Virus record (IMG/VR): IMGVR_UViG_3300006868_000090
Location: 1 to 26,311 of that record
Strand: one strand, 5' to 3'
From: a virus
Length of the DNA: 26,311 bases
Position numbers and translations under genes: made by a program. Shown here piece by piece: positions 1 through 10,604 of this stretch. The notes beneath the pieces are model-generated. The model had not been told where the DNA came from. It did no database searches and was given only the letters and a program-made list of their open reading frames with translations. The stretch's first letter is position 1. Every line of letters begins with the position of its first letter.

Positions 1-2
1 AA

Positions 3-3000
3 AAAGACGACAGAGCATTCATCCGTTATGATGAGTTTACCAATACATTCAATCAAGCATCACTGAAGGATGCTTTTGATAGCATCCCTTATCACACTAA
101 GGGTGATTCATTCTGGAAAGATGACTGGAGAAACTTCCACGTTCGTGCTTCGGAAGATGCCTTCATTCAGAACGTTTCGATCTTCGCTGTTGGTTTCGCT
201 GATCACTTCCTGATGGAGAGTGGTGGTGACATGTCGATCACCAACTCTAACTCCAACTTTGGTAATACCTCACTACACGCAATCGGTCACAAAGGATTTG
301 CATTCAACAGTGACAAGGGTGGATACATTGATGCTATTATCCCACCACAGGTAATTGAAACTGTTGATAAGAAGATCAACTACTACCCATTCAACATCCC
401 CGCGATGATCAATGGTGTTGAGGGTATTCAAACTGCATCTTCTGGTACTGTAGTATTCAACCACACCAGACTATATCTAGATTCTAATGATGATGCACTA
501 GATCCTGCAAAGCGTCCTGCTGTATCTATTGATGGATACAGACTCGGTGCTAGACAGAATGAAACCATCTATACTAAGTTGGAGTCTGCTTATATTGGAG
601 ACGACCAAGAGTATAGTTCAGAACTAACTCCATCTGGTTTCACTAAGTACATTGCTAAACCAGACATTCTAGCACCATCTGGTGGTGTTATTGATAATCT
701 TGCTCTCGATGCTGCTAACCTCATTGAGCTCAACAGAACTTTCTTCCAAGAAGAAGTATTTGGATATGTTCTAGAGAAGTATCCATATCTTCAGAACATT
801 TCTTATGTCAACCCTGGTCTAGATCCAGACGCTAACAGATATTTCGATGCTCGTAATCTAATTCTCTCGAACAGAGATGAGATTATCGATACCGCATATG
901 ATCAAATGTACACAGCATTTGGTCCTGCTGGTGAGAACAACCAAGACTTCCTGAATGGAAACAATGAGGCAAAGTGTAAGCGTGATATTGGTTACATTGT
1001 TGATGCTATTGCCGAAGACCTAAGAGACGGTGGCAACAGTAATATCATCAATGCAACTAAGTTCTACTTCAATGCAGATGGAACACCACTTGCAAACGGC
1101 CTTGTAGGTGAAGAAAGATTTGCTGTCTTTGCATTCAAGAGAGCTCGTGATCTTTGCAAACTAGCAATTGCTAACCTGTTGACAGTAACAGATCCTACTG
1201 TTATTATCGATGCATCTAATGCTGTTGATCCTGCTGGTCGTTACAAAGATTCTCGCAACCTAATTCTTGCAAACAAGCAAGACATCATCGATGCTGGTAT
1301 CGCTGCAATCACAGCATACAATCCTTCCTTTGTATTCCCTGGTGGTAGTGATACTAAGTGCCGCAGAGACTTAGGACTAATCGTTGATGCTGTCGCACAA
1401 GATCTCTGGTTTGGTGGCAACGAGTATAGCATTGCTGCTACTGAAGAGTACTTCAATAACAATGTATTGACTGCTGGTGGTGTTGCTGGAGAAGTAAACG
1501 AAACCATCAGAGCTCTGTATAAGATTCAAGATCAAATGAATCTTGCAGTCAACAATCAACTTGCAGTCACTGATAACACAGTAACTCTAGATCAGACTGG
1601 CGATCCTCCAATCGTAGCAGATACACATGCTAACGCTTTTGAAATTATCAAAGAGAATAAGAAGTTCATTGCTAAGGAAGCATATGAGCGCATGAAGTCT
1701 GTGAACTCTAATGTTCAGTATAGCTGGAATCCTGTTGGAACATTAGGTTGGACTCCTCGCCCTGATACTACAGAGCAAGATTGTCTGGATGATGTATACA
1801 AAATCATCGACGAAGTTGCTTACAACGTGAAGTTTGGTGGTAACCATAAGACTTATGATGCTGCTGAAGTTTATGTAACTAACACTCTAAACGGACAACC
1901 AATTTCTTCATTCATTGATGAAGAGCGTGATGAAGCATCAAGAGTATTCCTTGAGGCGAAGAATATTGCCATCGATGTGATGCGTAATATCACTGTAATT
2001 CCTACCAATTGGACTCCATCTGGTGATAGTGTACAGAAGAAAGATCCAACAACTATTGTTGACACAAACAATCCAACATGTGCTTCGGTAGAAGCAGCAC
2101 TCGATACTCTATTTGGTATTATTATTCAGGCAGTTGGAACTGATGCTGGAGTTGGAAACCTCAATGGTATCACAAGAACTGTTCCTGCACAACCAACTTC
2201 TTATACAGTTGGTAACTGTTCGGATGTTCTAGATACGATTGATACTCTTATCAGCATCATGGCTGATGCATTGTATGCTGGAAATCTCAATGGTATTCCT
2301 GCTGTAAACAGTGGTAACTGGGATTGTGCAAACGTAAGAGGAACAATCCATACACTCACAGACATCATTGTAGACGCCATTGAGGGCGGTACACTGACAA
2401 CTCTACCCGATGTATCCTCTGGTGCATTTGTTGCCAATGCACAGGCATCTAAGTGCTATAGAGACGTTGGTATTATCACTGATGCAGTTATCAATGACCT
2501 ACGTTTTGGTGGTAACCTCAACACCATTCAGGCAGGTGAAGCATACTTCATTGGTAACAACCTAGAATACATTGATGGAGAGAAGAACGAGACTCTAGAT
2601 GCATGGGATGCTATTAGAAACCTAGCAATCTCTGCTCTACGCAACCACACCACACAAGTCAATGGTTGTGTTCTAACCAATGGCAGTGCAATTGTTGATG
2701 TTGGAACTAACGTCGGTCTAGCAATCGGCATGAGAGTTGTACAGTATGATCCTAATGACTTCTCTGCTGATGCACAACTGAATGCTGGTTCAACACCAAT
2801 CTATACCAATATTCCTGAAAATACTTTCATCAAGAAGAAGATTGGTACTACTCAGATTGAACTTGGTGTAGAGAATGCTAGATTAGATACTGGTGCTACT
2901 GTACCTGTTATTGGTCCTGGTGGTAGCAACATCACTCTCTACTTCACAATGGAGAAGGGACAGTGGGCAGATACTCTACCTACAACTGATTCTACAATTC

Positions 3001-6000
3001 TTACTAGCAACGCAGGTTATCCTGAGTGTAATGCTGTTGCATCTGCTGTTGATACACTGATTGATAACATCACTACCATCATCAATAATGGTATTGGTTC
3101 TGTTGATCTAGTCGAAGCAACTGCTACTTCATCTGATTATGCTACAAGAGCAACCATCTTTACTATTGATATTGATGGAACTGGTGCTCCTAATCCTCAT
3201 AAGTTCGAGACTGGAACTGCTGTAAGACTTGTTCCACGTCCACGTTGGGATGCTGAAGCACAGAAGTATGTTGAGGTTGATAAGCGTTTGGTAAGACTGC
3301 CAAATGGTTTTGAAACTAACAGAACATACTATGTAATTGCTCCTGGCAGAAAGACTGCTCCATACGATTACTCTGGTTCTGCTCTATTCAATGGTAGCGA
3401 TCAGACTAAGTTGATGCTTGCAGAAACCAGAGCAAATGCTGCTGCTGGTATCTACATCTACTCATCCGAATCTGATACGATTGACGAGAATGTAGAGATT
3501 GACATCTACAAGTTTGTACTTGATGAGAAGTATGATCTTGATTCTTATAAGTGTCAAGTTGATGTTGCTGTTGCTGGTGGATCTGCTATCACGGGCGGTA
3601 TTGTTTCTAACGTTGCACACATCTTTGATGTTCCTAACGCAAGCACAACTCCACAGAGAGTATTCTTCAGAAAGATCAATGACACCACGCCACTACCACT
3701 TCTAGCGGCAAACTTACAAGGTGATAATGCATCTGCAAATAGCAACGACTCTACTGCTGGTGTTGCTGATGCAAATGGTAGACTAAATCCAGAGTTTGAA
3801 TTCTTCACTCGTTATGTTTACAACCCAGACAAACCAAACAAAGTATTCTGTATCTACAAGACTCATGCAGATGCTATCAATGACACTAACAGAATTACAT
3901 TCCAGTCATTGAGTGACGCACAGTTTGTTGCTTACGCTAACAAGTCACAAACTCCATATGCATTTGACCCAAGAGGTATTGAGTATTCAAATAGCAACAC
4001 TGGTAGATGGTATCTCAAAGTCAAGGATACTTCAAGTTCTGGTAATCCACTGTCAGTCCAGCAAGAGAGTATCCTATGGAGAATCAATCAGTCTGATATT
4101 AGACAGTCACCCGATCCTAAGACTAATGATTCGTTCTATCTACGTCAAGAAGATAACAGAGAGAAGGATGACAGAACCTTCAAGATTCGTTACGTCATTC
4201 CTAACTATCTTGAAGGAGTTAGAGATCCTATCAATGGATTTGTTCTCAAGACAAGAACTGACTCCACACGTAGACTTAGACCACAAAGAATCTTACTCAA
4301 GCCTGCTCCTGGAAACTTCAAGTCTGATGCATTCTTCCAGAATGATAGAAACCCAGGAGAAAGAATTGGTTGGACTAGCAATCAAATCATTCAAAATTTA
4401 GGTACACTAAACAACGCTTACGATCCATATCGTAGAGACACAACTGGTGCTGGTATTGATTACAGAAAGAGAATCACTACTGACAACAACGTCACCATGA
4501 CAATTCAGTCTGGTAGACTAAGAGAAGTTGAAGGTGATACTTACCTAGAACTGAACGTATTTGATTACGAACCAAACCCAGAAATTCTAGCACTCAATGG
4601 TTCTTCGTTCAGAACTGTCAAGATTAGTGCTCCTCAGGGCGGACTATTTGAAGTCAATAAGAGTGTTGGTAGCGGTGTTCCTACTGATCCTCATTATATT
4701 CAATGGTCTGGATTCAGCTCGGGTAGTGCATATGTACATGCATATACTAACGTTGGTTCTGATCACTATCTAATCCTCAAGGGTGATACCATTGATGGAA
4801 ATCTAATCTTCTCGCCATTCCAGAACACTAGATTCCAGCAAGGAAATATCTATGCTGATCTTCTAGAAGATCCAGATGGTGGTAAGTCATTGCCACTCAA
4901 GAGACTAATTGAAAAGGGTAAGAGTGATCTCTTCTACAAACAAAACGGAGCACCTGTATATACTATCACTCCTGGTGATATCATCAAAGAAGATGGATCG
5001 GAAAATAGATTCATTGTTGCTTCTGTTGAAGATGCTGGTGAGATTGATGATACCTTCTACATCTTTGACATCGAGACACTTCAGCGTCGTATTCCAAAAC
5101 AGCAAGATGGTATTTACTACCTGACTGCTATCCGTGGTAATATCTCACCTCTACCTCTAGGTGCTGGTAACCAGAATAACTTCCGCAACTTCAAGTTCTC
5201 TCAACCAATTTCTTATCTATATCCACAGAACTATAAGAATGATCCTTATTGGTTCACACATGCAGGTACAACACCATCAGAGAAAGCATTTGCACAGGGT
5301 CTGATTGATCCTCCTGCAACTTACTCTGCTGCTGATAACTATGTACATGGTTTAGTTAGAACCAACGATTCTAAGGGATCAATGACCAAGGAGACTATCC
5401 TTGATCTGATTGAAACTCCTGCTTTTGAGCGTAACACATATACTGGCGATAACGCTATTGTTGCACAGGAAGGTAATGCTTCTGCTGGTGCTGAAGACAG
5501 ACAGATCCGTCTTGCTGGTGATAGCGAAGTCTATACTGATCAGAAGTGGTACGTTGAACTCCGTAGACCATCTATTGCTCGTGCTGGTAACCACACGTTT
5601 GAATACCTTGGTTTCGGTCCTGGTAACTACTCCACAGGTCTCCCAGCGCGTCAGGAGATCGTTCTAACGGCGACTCAGGACTACTACGCCCAAGCGAAGC
5701 GTCAAGACGCTGGTATCGTCTTCTACACGGGTATCAACTCCAACGGTGAACTCTATATTGGTAACCGTAAGATCAATGCTATTACTGGTGAGGAAGAGTT
5801 CCTAGAAAGAGCAGCACTGATTGACTCTGATGATGACGAGGATGATATCAGCTCACTCATCACCACCTTCGAAGTTCCTGTAACATTCAACCAGAATATT
5901 ACAGTCAACGGTGGTGAAGGAGAACTGGTAAGCAACTTCAACTCACCAGTTACAATCAACGTTTCCAATAGTGATCTAACTCTTCAAGATAGACCACTTT

Positions 6001-9000
6001 ATATTCTTTCTAACGTAGATACACAAAATCCAGATGGAACACCAAATGATGTAACTCTTGATAGAACTTCATTCTTACCACGTCAAAGTGGTGATATGTA
6101 TCTCGGTAAGAATGAGATTAGAGCAGCAATGTTCAATCTCAATGCTAAAAAGAATGGTCAGAGTTATAGATTCCAGACACATACTTCACTTGAAATTACT
6201 GGTCCAACGCCATCTAATGTAACTCCAAACCAGTCTACACTGTTCAGTGCTGGTCTTGGTGGCAGTGCTCTAAACAGCAAGCAGTATGTCAAGTATGGTA
6301 CTTCTACCGCATTTGTTCTACCTCAAGATGGTGATGTTCTATTCAAGGGTGGATCTGTTGAAAGGTCTGGATCTCTTGGTTGGATTTATGCAAACTACTT
6401 TACTGTAATTCAGAATGCTGCTATCTTCTCTGTCAAGTTCAATGGAACTACGAGAGTAAAGATCAATTGGAATACCATCAATGGAGTGCAGCAAACTAAC
6501 GCATCTCTAGGAATTAGAGAGACTTCAGCAATCAGAATTTCCAACTTCTATCCAGTTGGAACAATGAACGGAACGTTCAACGTTATTTCTACTGTTGTTG
6601 GCGAACCATTCCAGGCTACTGATTCCTTCTGCTGGATTCAGGTTGGTGAGACAATTGCTGGTGTTTCTTATGATAATGATGGAGATGGATCGCTTGATGC
6701 TCCAGTCTCAGAACCAACTTGGAATAGTCTAGTAACTAATGCTGGAACTCCAATCAATGGTAGCACTCCTGCTCCAGTCATGGAATTCTCCACGGCAAAT
6801 TGGAAAGAAGTTGGTGTAATTGGTGCTGAAGCAATTAGAACTTCAACTGAAAACATTGGAGACTACAGACTTGGTATCAACACAATTGCTTCTGCAAATC
6901 ATCTAGCTTATGAAACAGCATTTGTTGATCAGTATACTGATCCTAAAGCAAACCTAGACGTTGTTGGAACGGCATGGATTACTGGAAGAACTGTAAACAA
7001 TTGGTTAGGTCAACCAAATGCTCCATTGTTCAACAGAACTGTAACTGGACAAGCAAATGCATTCTTGGTTGGTGGTGATAGAGACATTCCAGATTCTATT
7101 GCTGTTCTAAGGGTCAATACTCTAAACAATAGAGTTGGTATCAATGTTTCAAATTCCGACATTGTTCTCGATAAGGAATTTGTTGTTGATGGTGAAGTAA
7201 GATTTACTGAAACTCTTACACTTGATAATGGCATTATTGATACTCCAAGCACTACATTTACCCTTGCTCCTACAACTACTGATGTAGATCTATTCCCACA
7301 AGCACTACAACTCAAGATTGCTAATAGTGCAACTGGAGTTCAATCAATTGATATTGGTAATGGATCTGCAACTCAAACGGTAAAAATTGGTCATGGAGCA
7401 ACTACATCTCTATTCTATCTACATAGCAATTCAGAAAACTCTGTAATTGATATTGGTACAGTTGCAAGTGATGCATCATACAACTCTCAGATCTTCATGG
7501 GAGGTGCGTTTGCTAATCAGAATAGTTTGTTCAACATTAGAAACGCTAGAACAAAGATTGATGGAGATCTACAGATTGGTACGCCATCTACTGGCATCAC
7601 AAAGATCTACTCATTTACACCAAAACTAGAAGTATTCAGTGCTTCTGGTGGTTCTAATGAAATTGATCTTTGCCGCACTGGTTCTGTTCTAAGCATCGGT
7701 GCTGACGCTGGCACAACTACAATCAATAATAGTCTGTATGTCAAAGCATCTGAGAGAGTTGATGGAAACATCACACTCTTTGGTGGACTTCAATCGGGTG
7801 AACTGACTGCTACTAGAGGTATCTTCAACACAACAACATCAGCACATGGTTTTGGTGGAGTTGACAATCTAAACATCGATATCTATAAGCGTATTGAAAT
7901 CGGTAAGTCAATTGATACTCAAGGTGCTGCAACATGGGGTAATACCACATTCATTGAAAATTCTGGTGAGGGTACTTACTATCTACCAGTCAATGAACTG
8001 ATTGGTCTAACCGATATTGCTATTGGCGATCTACTACTAATTGATAGAGAAGCATCTGGTGGAGATCAGGCAACTTCTGAAATTGTTCTAGTAACAAATC
8101 TAATCAATGCTACCGATGCTACTGATCCAGATGGATATAGAGTTGAAGTATTGAGAGCACAAGAAGGAACAACTCTTAGAACTGACCACCCAGATAATTG
8201 TGTAATTACTAAACTACTCAAGCAAGAGAACGTTAGCTACACTACTTCTACAATTTTAACTGGTGCTCAGGGAACTTCTGTACAGATTACAACTGCTGAG
8301 TTTGGCGGATCGATCAACATCAATGATATCCTAAGAATTGATGACAACGAACTATTCAATGTCACATATGTTTCTACTGATGCCGAAAACGTTCAAGGAC
8401 TTAGAATCAATGATGGCGGTGAACCACCTCTTACTGTATTCGAAGTTCTTTCAACTACTGGTCAAACAACAATTCTTGGTCCAACTGAAGTTAGAAATAA
8501 TATTACTCTAACTGGTACTACATCTCTAGGTGATAGACTATTCACTATTACAAATGGAACTGATGTAAGATTGCAAGTTGATAGTTCAAATGGAAATACC
8601 AAACTATTTGGTAGTCTGAGTGTTGGTGTAAACTTCAACGAATTCTTAGTTGATGGTGCTACTGGAACTCTAACAATGAATGGTGGAGATGTAAATATCT
8701 TCGCTGATGATGGAACAACACCAAAACTTACATTTGTAAATGGTAACGGAAATCTAACTATCTCTGGTGTAATTACAACTCAGGGAACTGGAGAAAACCT
8801 ATTCGCTGGTGATGTTACTCTGAATGGTGGAGATCTAACCGTAAATAGTGGTTCTACTAAGAGATTCAAGGTAAATAACAATGGTAACATTGACCTTGGT
8901 GGAATTGACGCTTACTTCTCTGCTAGCGGAGCAAGAAAGTGGTTGTACATGAGCACTGTTTCTGGTGATGGTGGTGAATTGGTTGGTAACGTCAACTACT

Positions 9001-9329
9001 TCACGAAGGCATCTTCTGATCTAGTTCTCAAGTTACCAGATACTGCTCAAAGTGGAGATTGCATCAGATTTGTTGACATTGGTGGAGCATTGACTTACAA
9101 TGTAAGAATGATTATTAGAGCCCCTGACGGTGTACCTGTTGCTGGAGATTCTACCAATACTGGAATTACCATTCCTGGAGTTAGCCTAACTAACTATGAT
9201 GGTGGTGAACTAATTGTTACCACTCCAAACGCCGCATTTGGTCTTATCTATGCTGGTTCAACTAATGCTGATGGAACTGCATCTGGTATCCCAAGTAACC
9301 TACAGGGTTGGTGGCTAATGGAAATCTAA
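3..9329 (+). CDS. Giant virion structural protein, probable tail-fibre/appendage component (5' partial)
   Basis: The frame is open from the first bases of the window, so the ATG at 213 is internal; 3,108 codons are visible and the true start lies upstream. The first ~90 residues look like the end of a right-handed beta-helix (AFIQNVSIFAVGF, then DMSITNSNSNFG), a pattern I associate with cyanophage structural proteins. Next come four copies of a Cys-x-x-Asp...GGN unit (975-2516) and shorter Cys-started helical units (2079, 2217, 2325, 3027). After a long mixed region there is a short conserved-looking, GC-richer module (5641-5790; KRQDAGIVFYTG, IGNRKINAITGEE). The last ~1,100 residues are Gly/Asn/Thr-rich beta repeats (for example TLNGGDLTVNSG). 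The C-terminus, with LPDTAQSGDCIRF and a final GWWLMEI, resembles the end domain of other cyanophage fibre proteins. No catalytic motif is seen. The structural role is confident; the exact organelle is not. Confidence 0.85.
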   Translation, partial: KDDRAFIRYDEFTNTFNQASLKDAFDSIPYHTKGDSFWKDDWRNFHVRASEDAFIQNVSIFAVGFADHFLMESGGDMSITNSNSNFGNTSLHAIGHKGFAFNSDKGGYIDAIIPPQVIETVDKKINYYPFNIPAMINGVEGIQTASSGTVVFNHTRLYLDSNDDALDPAKRPAVSIDGYRLGARQNETIYTKLESAYIGDDQEYSSELTPSGFTKYIAKPDILAPSGGVIDNLALDAANLIELNRTFFQEEVFGYVLEKYPYLQNISYVNPGLDPDANRYFDARNLILSNRDEIIDTAYDQMYTAFGPAGENNQDFLNGNNEAKCKRDIGYIVDAIAEDLRDGGNSNIINATKFYFNADGTPLANGLVGEERFAVFAFKRARDLCKLAIANLLTVTDPTVIIDASNAVDPAGRYKDSRNLILANKQDIIDAGIAAITAYNPSFVFPGGSDTKCRRDLGLIVDAVAQDLWFGGNEYSIAATEEYFNNNVLTAGGVAGEVNETIRALYKIQDQMNLAVNNQLAVTDNTVTLDQTGDPPIVADTHANAFEIIKENKKFIAKEAYERMKSVNSNVQYSWNPVGTLGWTPRPDTTEQDCLDDVYKIIDEVAYNVKFGGNHKTYDAAEVYVTNTLNGQPISSFIDEERDEASRVFLEAKNIAIDVMRNITVIPTNWTPSGDSVQKKDPTTIVDTNNPTCASVEAALDTLFGIIIQAVGTDAGVGNLNGITRTVPAQPTSYTVGNCSDVLDTIDTLISIMADALYAGNLNGIPAVNSGNWDCANVRGTIHTLTDIIVDAIEGGTLTTLPDVSSGAFVANAQASKCYRDVGIITDAVINDLRFGGNLNTIQAGEAYFIGNNLEYIDGEKNETLDAWDAIRNLAISALRNHTTQVNGCVLTNGSAIVDVGTNVGLAIGMRVVQYDPNDFSADAQLNAGSTPIYTNIPENTFIKKKIGTTQIELGVENARLDTGATVPVIGPGGSNITLYFTMEKGQWADTLPTTDSTILTSNAGYPECNAVASAVDTLIDNITTIINNGIGSVDLVEATATSSDYATRATIFTIDIDGTGAPNPHKFETGTAVRLVPRPRWDAEAQKYVEVDKRLVRLPNGFETNRTYYVIAPGRKTAPYDYSGSALFNGSDQTKLMLAETRANAAAGIYIYSSESDTIDENVEIDIYKFVLDEKYDLDSYKCQVDVAVAGGSAITGGIVSNVAHIFDVPNASTTPQRVFFRKINDTTPLPLLAANLQGDNASANSNDSTAGVADANGRLNPEFEFFTRYVYNPDKPNKVFCIYKTHADAINDTNRITFQSLSDAQFVAYANKSQTPYAFDPRGIEYSNSNTGRWYLKVKDTSSSGNPLSVQQESILWRINQSDIRQSPDPKTNDSFYLRQEDNREKDDRTFKIRYVIPNYLEGVRDPINGFVLKTRTDSTRRLRPQRILLKPAPGNFKSDAFFQNDRNPGERIGWTSNQIIQNLGTLNNAYDPYRRDTTGAGIDYRKRITTDNNVTMTIQSGRLREVEGDTYLELNVFDYEPNPEILALNGSSFRTVKISAPQGGLFEVNKSVGSGVPTDPHYIQWSGFSSGSAYVHAYTNVGSDHYLILKGDTIDGNLIFSPFQNTRFQQGNIYADLLEDPDGGKSLPLKRLIEKGKSDLFYKQNGAPVYTITPGDIIKEDGSENRFIVASVEDAGEIDDTFYIFDIETLQRRIPKQQDGIYYLTAIRGNISPLPLGAGNQNNFRNFKFSQPISYLYPQNYKNDPYWFTHAGTTPSEKAFAQGLIDPPATYSAADNYVHGLVRTNDSKGSMTKETILDLIETPAFERNTYTGDNAIVAQEGNASAGAEDRQIRLAGDSEVYTDQKWYVELRRPSIARAGNHTFEYLGFGPGNYSTGLPARQEIVLTATQDYYAQAKRQDAGIVFYTGINSNGELYIGNRKINAITGEEEFLERAALIDSDDDEDDISSLITTFEVPVTFNQNITVNGGEGELVSNFNSPVTINVSNSDLTLQDRPLYILSNVDTQNPDGTPNDVTLDRTSFLPRQSGDMYLGKNEIRAAMFNLNAKKNGQSYRFQTHTSLEITGPTPSNVTPNQSTLFSAGLGGSALNSKQYVKYGTSTAFVLPQDGDVLFKGGSVERSGSLGWIYANYFTVIQNAAIFSVKFNGTTRVKINWNTINGVQQTNASLGIRETSAIRISNFYPVGTMNGTFNVISTVVGEPFQATDSFCWIQVGETIAGVSYDNDGDGSLDAPVSEPTWNSLVTNAGTPINGSTPAPVMEFSTANWKEVGVIGAEAIRTSTENIGDYRLGINTIASANHLAYETAFVDQYTDPKANLDVVGTAWITGRTVNNWLGQPNAPLFNRTVTGQANAFLVGGDRDIPDSIAVLRVNTLNNRVGINVSNSDIVLDKEFVVDGEVRFTETLTLDNGIIDTPSTTFTLAPTTTDVDLFPQALQLKIANSATGVQSIDIGNGSATQTVKIGHGATTSLFYLHSNSENSVIDIGTVASDASYNSQIFMGGAFANQNSLFNIRNARTKIDGDLQIGTPSTGITKIYSFTPKLEVFSASGGSNEIDLCRTGSVLSIGADAGTTTINNSLYVKASERVDGNITLFGGLQSGELTATRGIFNTTTSAHGFGGVDNLNIDIYKRIEIGKSIDTQGAATWGNTTFIENSGEGTYYLPVNELIGLTDIAIGDLLLIDREASGGDQATSEIVLVTNLINATDATDPDGYRVEVLRAQEGTTLRTDHPDNCVITKLLKQENVSYTTSTILTGAQGTSVQITTAEFGGSININDILRIDDNELFNVTYVSTDAENVQGLRINDGGEPPLTVFEVLSTTGQTTILGPTEVRNNITLTGTTSLGDRLFTITNGTDVRLQVDSSNGNTKLFGSLSVGVNFNEFLVDGATGTLTMNGGDVNIFADDGTTPKLTFVNGNGNLTISGVITTQGTGENLFAGDVTLNGGDLTVNSGSTKRFKVNNNGNIDLGGIDAYFSASGARKWLYMSTVSGDGGELVGNVNYFTKASSDLVLKLPDTAQSGDCIRFVDIGGALTYNVRMIIRAPDGVPVAGDSTNTGITIPGVSLTNYDGGELIVTTPNAAFGLIYAGSTNADGTASGIPSNLQGWWLMEI
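975..2516 (+). repeat. Four Cys-x-x-Asp...GGN protein repeats in the giant structural protein
   Basis: Four diverged copies of a 21-residue motif lie in frame at 975-1037, 1359-1421, 1782-1844 and 2454-2516. Each starts with Cys, has Asp at position 4, a hydrophobic helix containing (I/V)(I/T)D(A/E)(I/V), and ends in GGN. The third copy is the most diverged (CLDDVYKIIDEVAYN). Full units span roughly 130-230 residues with an (A/S)RNLIL-like lead and an AxxYF segment after GGN. The Cys-led shorter units at 2079, 2217, 2325 and 3027 share a DTL-type helix and may be related. Confidence 0.75.
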
Positions 9330-9332
9330 TTC

Positions 9333-9340
9333 CATAAATT
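9333..9340 (+). promoter_or_regulatory. Candidate T4-type late promoter (CATAAATT, one mismatch)
   Basis: The 48-base gap between the giant protein gene and the 408-aa collar gene contains CATAAATT, one base away from the NATAAATA late-promoter element of T4-like phages, 37 bases before the ATG at 9378. The gap is otherwise A-rich with no convincing Shine-Dalgarno or terminator. This is motif evidence only, in AT-rich DNA. Confidence 0.3.
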
Positions 9341-9377
9341 CTGAAAAAAATTCTCCGCCAAAAATAGACGAAAAAAG

Positions 9378-10604
9378 ATGGCAACATACGGAACACTAAA
9401 AACTATGAAAGCCGCCGCCATTGGCACTATTATGCCATGGGGCGGCGACTTGACCGCTATTCCTGCTGGTTGGTTGATTTGTAATGGTCAAACTTTGAAT
9501 GCCGTTGATTATCCATTATTAGCACAAAATATTGCTGATAATTATGGTGGTCAAAATTTTGGCGGAACATTTCCCAATTATACTGGGCAAATTGCCCTCC
9601 CAGCAATCAATCAGAGAGGATTGGTAGATATTGAGTCATCATATTTTGATAACTCAAATGATATTGATACAACAGAGGCACTTGCTGCTTTAGTTTCTCC
9701 AGGAACAACAAATACATTGATTGGTCTTGATACTGATAATGGCGTTGGAACTTCTTTCAATGCTTATACAGATATCAATTTTTCGTATACACCAGAAAAT
9801 GATTTTACTGGAAAACTAACTGGCGCTACATTGAATGAGACTTTTGGATCGAAAACAGTCTATATGTCTCACAGAAAACTTGGTAGAAGACATCTTACAA
9901 TTCACAGTCACCCAACTACTTTTACAACATTATATCTTCCTTCTTCTGGTGCTAGACCAGGACAAGGTGTTGCTGCATGGGGTGAAATCAATTATCGAAT
10001 CGAGAGAGCTAGTTTCGATCAACTTGATTATTCTCAGGTTCAGGCACAGTTGAATATTCAGTATACTAATGATCAGGGATTTGGTGGAGGTGCTCCTGGC
10101 GTAGTTGTTACTAATGTTCAAGGTGAAGGTCCAACATACAACCTAAAACCAGTAAATGTAATTGGATCACCAATTTCTAATTGGTTTGGACCTTATCAAG
10201 TTCCAAACACAAAATCATCAAACCCAATGGATGAAAACTTTCTTGCTGGCGATACTTTGCTATTTGCTCCTGGTGGGGGAACTCAAACTATTGCCAATAG
10301 AAACTTTGATCCAGGTGGTGGAAATAGTGGAGACGTACATGGATATAATAAATCTATGTTTGATTCTAATGCTATTAGTTTCAATCAAAACACAGAAATT
10401 GCTGGAGAGCAGGCTGTAATTCAACCACATAATCATGAACCATTTGAAGTTCAATTTGATATCGCAAATACTAGACTTCCAAATAGCGTTTCAGTAAATG
10501 TTATTTCAAATGTTGTACCAGATAACGTTGATAAAGCATTAAATATCAATGTATCAACACCAACACCAACTCTCATCTGTCTGTATCTAATCAGGGCATA
10601 CTAA
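9378..10604 (+). CDS. Tail-collar domain protein (short-tail-fibre-like), 408 aa
   Basis: The N-terminus carries a clear phage tail-collar domain: IGTIMPWGGDL, then IPAGWLICNGQTLN, DYPLLA, an NYGG segment and a final LP-x-x-x-RGL (about residues 14-90). This is the fold at the end of T4 gp12 and related receptor-contacting fibres. The rest is Gly/Asn/Thr-rich beta structure without enzyme motifs. Two HxH motifs (HSH at 9903-9911, HNH at 10428-10436) match the metal-binding pattern of trimeric T4 fibre tips. The start has no good Shine-Dalgarno; ATG 9378 is the first Met in frame and places the collar domain near the N-terminus as in its two relatives here. The stop overlaps the next start (TAATG). 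The structural role is strong; the receptor and position on the virion are unknown. Confidence 0.85.
   Translation: MATYGTLKTMKAAAIGTIMPWGGDLTAIPAGWLICNGQTLNAVDYPLLAQNIADNYGGQNFGGTFPNYTGQIALPAINQRGLVDIESSYFDNSNDIDTTEALAALVSPGTTNTLIGLDTDNGVGTSFNAYTDINFSYTPENDFTGKLTGATLNETFGSKTVYMSHRKLGRRHLTIHSHPTTFTTLYLPSSGARPGQGVAAWGEINYRIERASFDQLDYSQVQAQLNIQYTNDQGFGGGAPGVVVTNVQGEGPTYNLKPVNVIGSPISNWFGPYQVPNTKSSNPMDENFLAGDTLLFAPGGGTQTIANRNFDPGGGNSGDVHGYNKSMFDSNAISFNQNTEIAGEQAVIQPHNHEPFEVQFDIANTRLPNSVSVNVISNVVPDNVDKALNINVSTPTPTLICLYLIRAY

Noticed and set aside
213-215. ATG at 213 as the start of the giant gene
   Set aside because: The same frame is open back to base 3 and encodes typical structural sequence (AFIQNVSIFAVGF) before this Met.
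3913-4401. 162-codon frame in the + strand within the giant gene
   Set aside because: Out-of-frame shadow; the giant protein frame is continuous through it.
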